A stretch of 64,000 bases of DNA from Flavobacteriales bacterium UBA6693 (GTDB lineage: Bacteria; Bacteroidota; Bacteroidia; Flavobacteriales; Weeksellaceae): positions 62,001-126,000 of the forward strand of contig DKJL01000007.1 in NCBI GenBank assembly GCA_002454815.1, given 5' to 3'. Made by a program: the position numbers and the translations under genes. The notes under the pieces are model-generated. The model did no database searches. It was not told the origin of the DNA and saw only the letters and a program-made list of their open reading frames with translations. This document shows positions 61,417 through 64,000 of this stretch, piece after piece (positions within the stretch are counted from its first letter, which is position 1; each line of letters opens with the position of its first letter).

Positions 61417-61977
61417 ATGGTAAATAACAGAATTTTAAAATGTGCCACATTTTTAATGATGGTTCTTGTGTTAATCGGCTGCTCTCGCGAGGACATGGAT
61501 GAAGATGTGCTGTCGCAGGAAGATATCTCAAATATTATACTGCACGTTAAAGACGATGCCGGCGGAACGGTGAAATCTTATAATTATACCGTGAACGCTG
61601 CGGTAAACCCGGAGATCATTCTCTCGAACGCTAAAACGTATACCGTAACGATTGATTTTTTGAACGGAAACGAAGATGAAACGCAGAGCATTCTGGAAGC
61701 AAAAGATGAACATTTCTTGCTGTTCAATTTTCAGAATGCTGATATTCAACTTGAACGCGACGATGACCTCCGCGGAACCAGAACCGACGGCCAGCGCCTG
61801 GGCCTGAAAACCAAATGGAAAGTGATCAACGCAAAAACCGGGCAGGATGCGAAACTGATTCTGACGCTGGTACACGGCGCGATCTCCGTAAGCGAAGCAC
61901 AGCAAGGCAGCGTCTACGGAACTGTGGAGGGCGGCGAAACCGATGCGATGGCAATCTATACACTATCAAAACAATAG
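61417..61977 (+). CDS. Lipoprotein partner of the TonB receptor
   Basis: An 186-residue protein with lipobox VLIGCS (Cys at about residue 22). The mature domain is beta-rich: NIILHVKDDAGGTVKSYNYT, LSNAKTYTVTIDFLNGNEDE, and LILTLVHGAISVSEAQQGSV. NCBI-style names for similar flavobacterial proteins use 'type 1 periplasmic binding fold', but I can support only a small envelope lipoprotein. It lies 12 nt after the receptor, on the same transcript, and probably binds or passes on the imported ligand. Confidence 0.78.
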   Translation: MVNNRILKCATFLMMVLVLIGCSREDMDEDVLSQEDISNIILHVKDDAGGTVKSYNYTVNAAVNPEIILSNAKTYTVTIDFLNGNEDETQSILEAKDEHFLLFNFQNADIQLERDDDLRGTRTDGQRLGLKTKWKVINAKTGQDAKLILTLVHGAISVSEAQQGSVYGTVEGGETDAMAIYTLSKQ

Positions 61978-62048
61978 AAGATATTGATGTGCAGCGGCAG
62001 GTGGGTGGTCAAGTTTAGGCGCCTTTAATTAAAATCAAAAAAAATTAC

Positions 62049-62056
62049 TATTTTTG
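62049..62056 (+). promoter_or_regulatory. -7 box of tig
   Basis: TATTTTTG is an exact -7 box 25 nt before the tig ATG. Confidence 0.55.
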
Positions 62057-62081
62057 CAACCTAAATTTTGAATAAATTACA

Positions 62082-63419
62082 ATGAACGTTACAGCGACCA
62101 AACATGACGAAGTAAGCGCGTTACTTACCGTAACTTTAGAAAAGTCTGATTATAAAGATAAAGTCGAGAAGCAACTCATCAATTATGCGAAAAAAGCACA
62201 GGTTCCGGGCTTCAGAAAAGGGAAGGTGCCATTGAGCATGGTGAGAAAACAATACGAAGCCGGCATCGCTTTCGAAGAAATCAACAAGCAGGTCTCCGAT
62301 GCGCTGAATAACTATGTAAGCGACAACAAACTCCGACTGGTAGGCCAGCCCGTGCCTCAGCCCGTAGAGCAACTGGATCACAATGCCGAGCAACTGTCTG
62401 TAGCGTTCGAGGTAGGATTTGAGCCTGAGTTCACTGTGGATCTTGCTAAATATGAAGCACCTCATTATAAAGTAGAAGCTTCCGAAAAGGAAATCAACCA
62501 AAGCATCGAAAACATGCAGAAGCGTTTTGCGGAGCAGGTTCCTCAGGATGCGATTGGTGAAGATTCTACCATCGCACTGGAAATCAGCCAGGTAGTAGAA
62601 GAAGGTGCCGAAGGCGAGCATCAACATGCACCAAAAAACATTACCATTGATGCGACCAAGAAAGAAGCGTTCAACCTGATCAAAGATTTGAAAATGGACG
62701 AATCTGTGAAGGTGGCGAAATCGGAACTGGAAAGCAACGAAGAACTTGCAAAAGAACTTAGCTTCAGCAAAGAAGAAGTAGACCACCTGCATCACGAAGA
62801 AATTGAGGTGAAAGTAAAAGATTTTTTTGGTCTGAATATGGCTGAAGTGAATCAGGAACTTTTTGACAAAGTATATGGCGAAGGCACCATCAATTCTGAA
62901 GAAGAATTGCGTGCGAAGGTGAAAACAGAATTGGACGAATATTTCCAGCAAAATGCCGACGTTCACTTCGTCAATAAAATATTGGAGCAAATCACCGAAA
63001 AAGAAGAAGTGACGCTGCCGGAAACTTTCCTGATTAAATGGTTAATGTTCAGCAACGAAAACATCACCGACGTAGAACAAGCCAAGCAAATCCTGGAAAA
63101 CGAGAAAAATCAGTTGAAATACCAAATTTTGGAAGGAAAACTGATGACGGACAACGAGATCAAAATCGATTACGCCGACATCCTTGGACAGGCAGAACAA
63201 TTGGTTCGTAACCAACTCGCGATTTACGGAATTCACCACTTACCGGATGAGGAAGTACAGAAATATGCCGTAGAGATGCTGAAAGACCAAGAGCAGGTGC
63301 GCCAGGTAACTTCGGAAGTTGCGATGGCAAAACTGAAAGATGTAATTCTGGAAAAATCCACGAAAAACGAAACCGAGATTTCTCACGACGAATTTCTGGA
63401 AGCTGTAAAAGAAAAATAA
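62082..63419 (+). CDS. tig: Trigger factor
   Basis: Ribosome-associated chaperone of 445 residues. The N-terminal ribosome-binding domain holds the signature VPGFRKGKVPLSMVRKQYEA (about residues 40-60). The middle PPIase-like domain (about 150-240) is poorly conserved, as in many Bacteroidota, so isomerase activity is doubtful. The C-terminal helical arms (from about 250) follow DFFGLNMAEVNQELFDKVYG. It contacts nascent chains near L23. It is a single gene with a strong terminator. Confidence 0.93.
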   Translation: MNVTATKHDEVSALLTVTLEKSDYKDKVEKQLINYAKKAQVPGFRKGKVPLSMVRKQYEAGIAFEEINKQVSDALNNYVSDNKLRLVGQPVPQPVEQLDHNAEQLSVAFEVGFEPEFTVDLAKYEAPHYKVEASEKEINQSIENMQKRFAEQVPQDAIGEDSTIALEISQVVEEGAEGEHQHAPKNITIDATKKEAFNLIKDLKMDESVKVAKSELESNEELAKELSFSKEEVDHLHHEEIEVKVKDFFGLNMAEVNQELFDKVYGEGTINSEEELRAKVKTELDEYFQQNADVHFVNKILEQITEKEEVTLPETFLIKWLMFSNENITDVEQAKQILENEKNQLKYQILEGKLMTDNEIKIDYADILGQAEQLVRNQLAIYGIHHLPDEEVQKYAVEMLKDQEQVRQVTSEVAMAKLKDVILEKSTKNETEISHDEFLEAVKEK

Positions 63420-63436
63420 TTATATTTAATTATTTA

Positions 63437-63472
63437 AAATCCGTTTCAATAAAATTGAAACGGATTTTTTTT
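63437..63472. terminator. Bidirectional terminator of tig and the MgtC-like gene
   Basis: AAATCCGTTTCAAT (63437-63450) and ATTGAAACGGATTT (63454-63467) form a perfect 14-bp stem over a 3-nt loop, with T after and A before. It ends at the stop codon of the convergent gene. Confidence 0.9.
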
Positions 63473-64000
63473 TAATAATTAAATGATTCGATGTGCCCGT
63501 TTTCGATGAGGTAAATTTCCAGTTGCGTAATCTGCCGGTTGGTAATGTGCAGATCCATCGTCACGGTAAGACGGTCGTTTTTCTTCTGTAAAGAAATTTC
63601 GTAACCTCTCTTCGCAATTTTTTTTATATCTTTTATGATCGCTTCTTTGGCACGAAAATGCGCGGCCGAGATTTCAAAGGTTAGGATTTTATTGTGATGA
63701 TAGGCCAAAAAGTATCTGGTCATCATTTTAGCAACGTAGATGATCGTCAGCGCCGCCAGTAAAAAGGTAAAAGCGATATATATTTCGCCGAAGCCTATGG
63801 CCAGTCCGATTGCTGCAGCAATCCAGATAATACCGGCGGTGGTGAGGCCGTAGACATTAAATCCTTCTTTAAAAATCACGCCGGCACCCAGAAAGCCAAT
63901 ACCGCTCACGACGTAGGAAGCTATACGCGTGGGATCACCGGTGCCCGCCAGTTTATACGATAAAATAGAAAACAGCGTGGAACCCAGGCAAATGACCGTA
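63472..64000 (-). CDS. MgtC/SapB family membrane protein, 5' partial
   Basis: The frame is open to the right edge, so the N-terminus is outside the window. Visible features are LAGTGDPTRIASYVVSGIGF and FLGAGVIFKEGFNVYGLTTA, the conserved MgtC block with its Asp, followed by helices (GIIWIAAAIGLAIGFG; AFTFLLAALTIIYVAK). A C-terminal cytosolic ACT-like domain (about the last 80 residues; RGYEISLQKKNDRLTVTMDL) closes it. MgtC proteins help growth at low magnesium and inhibit F-type ATPase in Salmonella. It ends on the tig terminator. Confidence 0.88.
   Translation of the reverse strand, partial: TVICLGSTLFSILSYKLAGTGDPTRIASYVVSGIGFLGAGVIFKEGFNVYGLTTAGIIWIAAAIGLAIGFGEIYIAFTFLLAALTIIYVAKMMTRYFLAYHHNKILTFEISAAHFRAKEAIIKDIKKIAKRGYEISLQKKNDRLTVTMDLHITNRQITQLEIYLIENGHIESFNY

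Noticed and set aside
62136..62990. 284-codon minus-strand frame within tig
   Set aside because: Shadow of trigger factor, which is certain. The frame is Phe-rich from the antisense of Lys/Glu codons.

Overview
The window looks like chromosome from a member of the Flavobacteriia, most likely the Chryseobacterium/Kaistella branch of the Weeksellaceae. The supporting signs are a GldD gliding lipoprotein, a secreted amylase with a C-terminal type IX secretion sorting domain, the DUF4290-MurA gene pair, many start codons without a Shine-Dalgarno sequence, and repeated exact matches to the Bacteroidota -7 promoter box TAnnTTTG. No assignment below species-group level can be supported from the sequence alone.

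Layout. 1-7 kb: the end of a metal ABC permease, an M16 peptidase pair (one active, one inactive partner), a small secreted protein and ribonuclease G/E. 7-13.6 kb: a 29-residue COX24/AURKAIP1-type basic protein, HU, MutY, GldD, a PfkB kinase and two SurA-like periplasmic isomerases. 14-21 kb: a nitronate monooxygenase and an SOS-type mutagenesis cassette (DnaE2-like polymerase, Y-family polymerase, divergent XRE-S24 autocleaving repressor), then an acetyltransferase and a SnoaL-like protein. 22-25.6 kb: an AT-rich accessory element inserted at the 3' end of pnp. 25.5-33.2 kb: pnp, rpsO, a pentapeptide-repeat protein, ssb, an HRDC protein, hisS and tRNA-Ala(GGC). 33.5-46 kb: uvrA, a peroxiredoxin/thioredoxin group, a haem-binding protein with a DCC protein, DUF4290-murA, lemA-DUF2207 and der. 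46-64 kb: upp, comF, queD, lpxH, hydroxyisourate hydrolase, LuxE-like, DUF4230, amylase, MpaB-like oxygenase, gap-pfkA, a TonB receptor locus, tig and a partial mgtC.

The most notable region is 21994-25601. A perfect 70-bp direct repeat of the pnp 3' end (22 codons plus stop) flanks about 3.5 kb that holds a reverse transcriptase, its roughly 290-nt upstream non-coding leader and a divergent protein of unknown function. No recombinase is present. The leader is bounded by a long-range inverted repeat and has its own promoter. Inside it, two copies of a 6-nt motif lie exactly 96 nt apart, and the antisense (cDNA) strand between them has a stop-free frame. If the enzyme jumps between the two motifs, the product would be an endless open frame with a 32-residue unit, as in DRT2 anti-phage systems. 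This is a hypothesis read from sequence, not a proven assignment.

Other points are a family of GC-rich intergenic repeats (about six copies), near-leaderless promoters, a candidate operator for the XRE-S24 repressor, and a MurA with Asp in place of the fosfomycin-target Cys.
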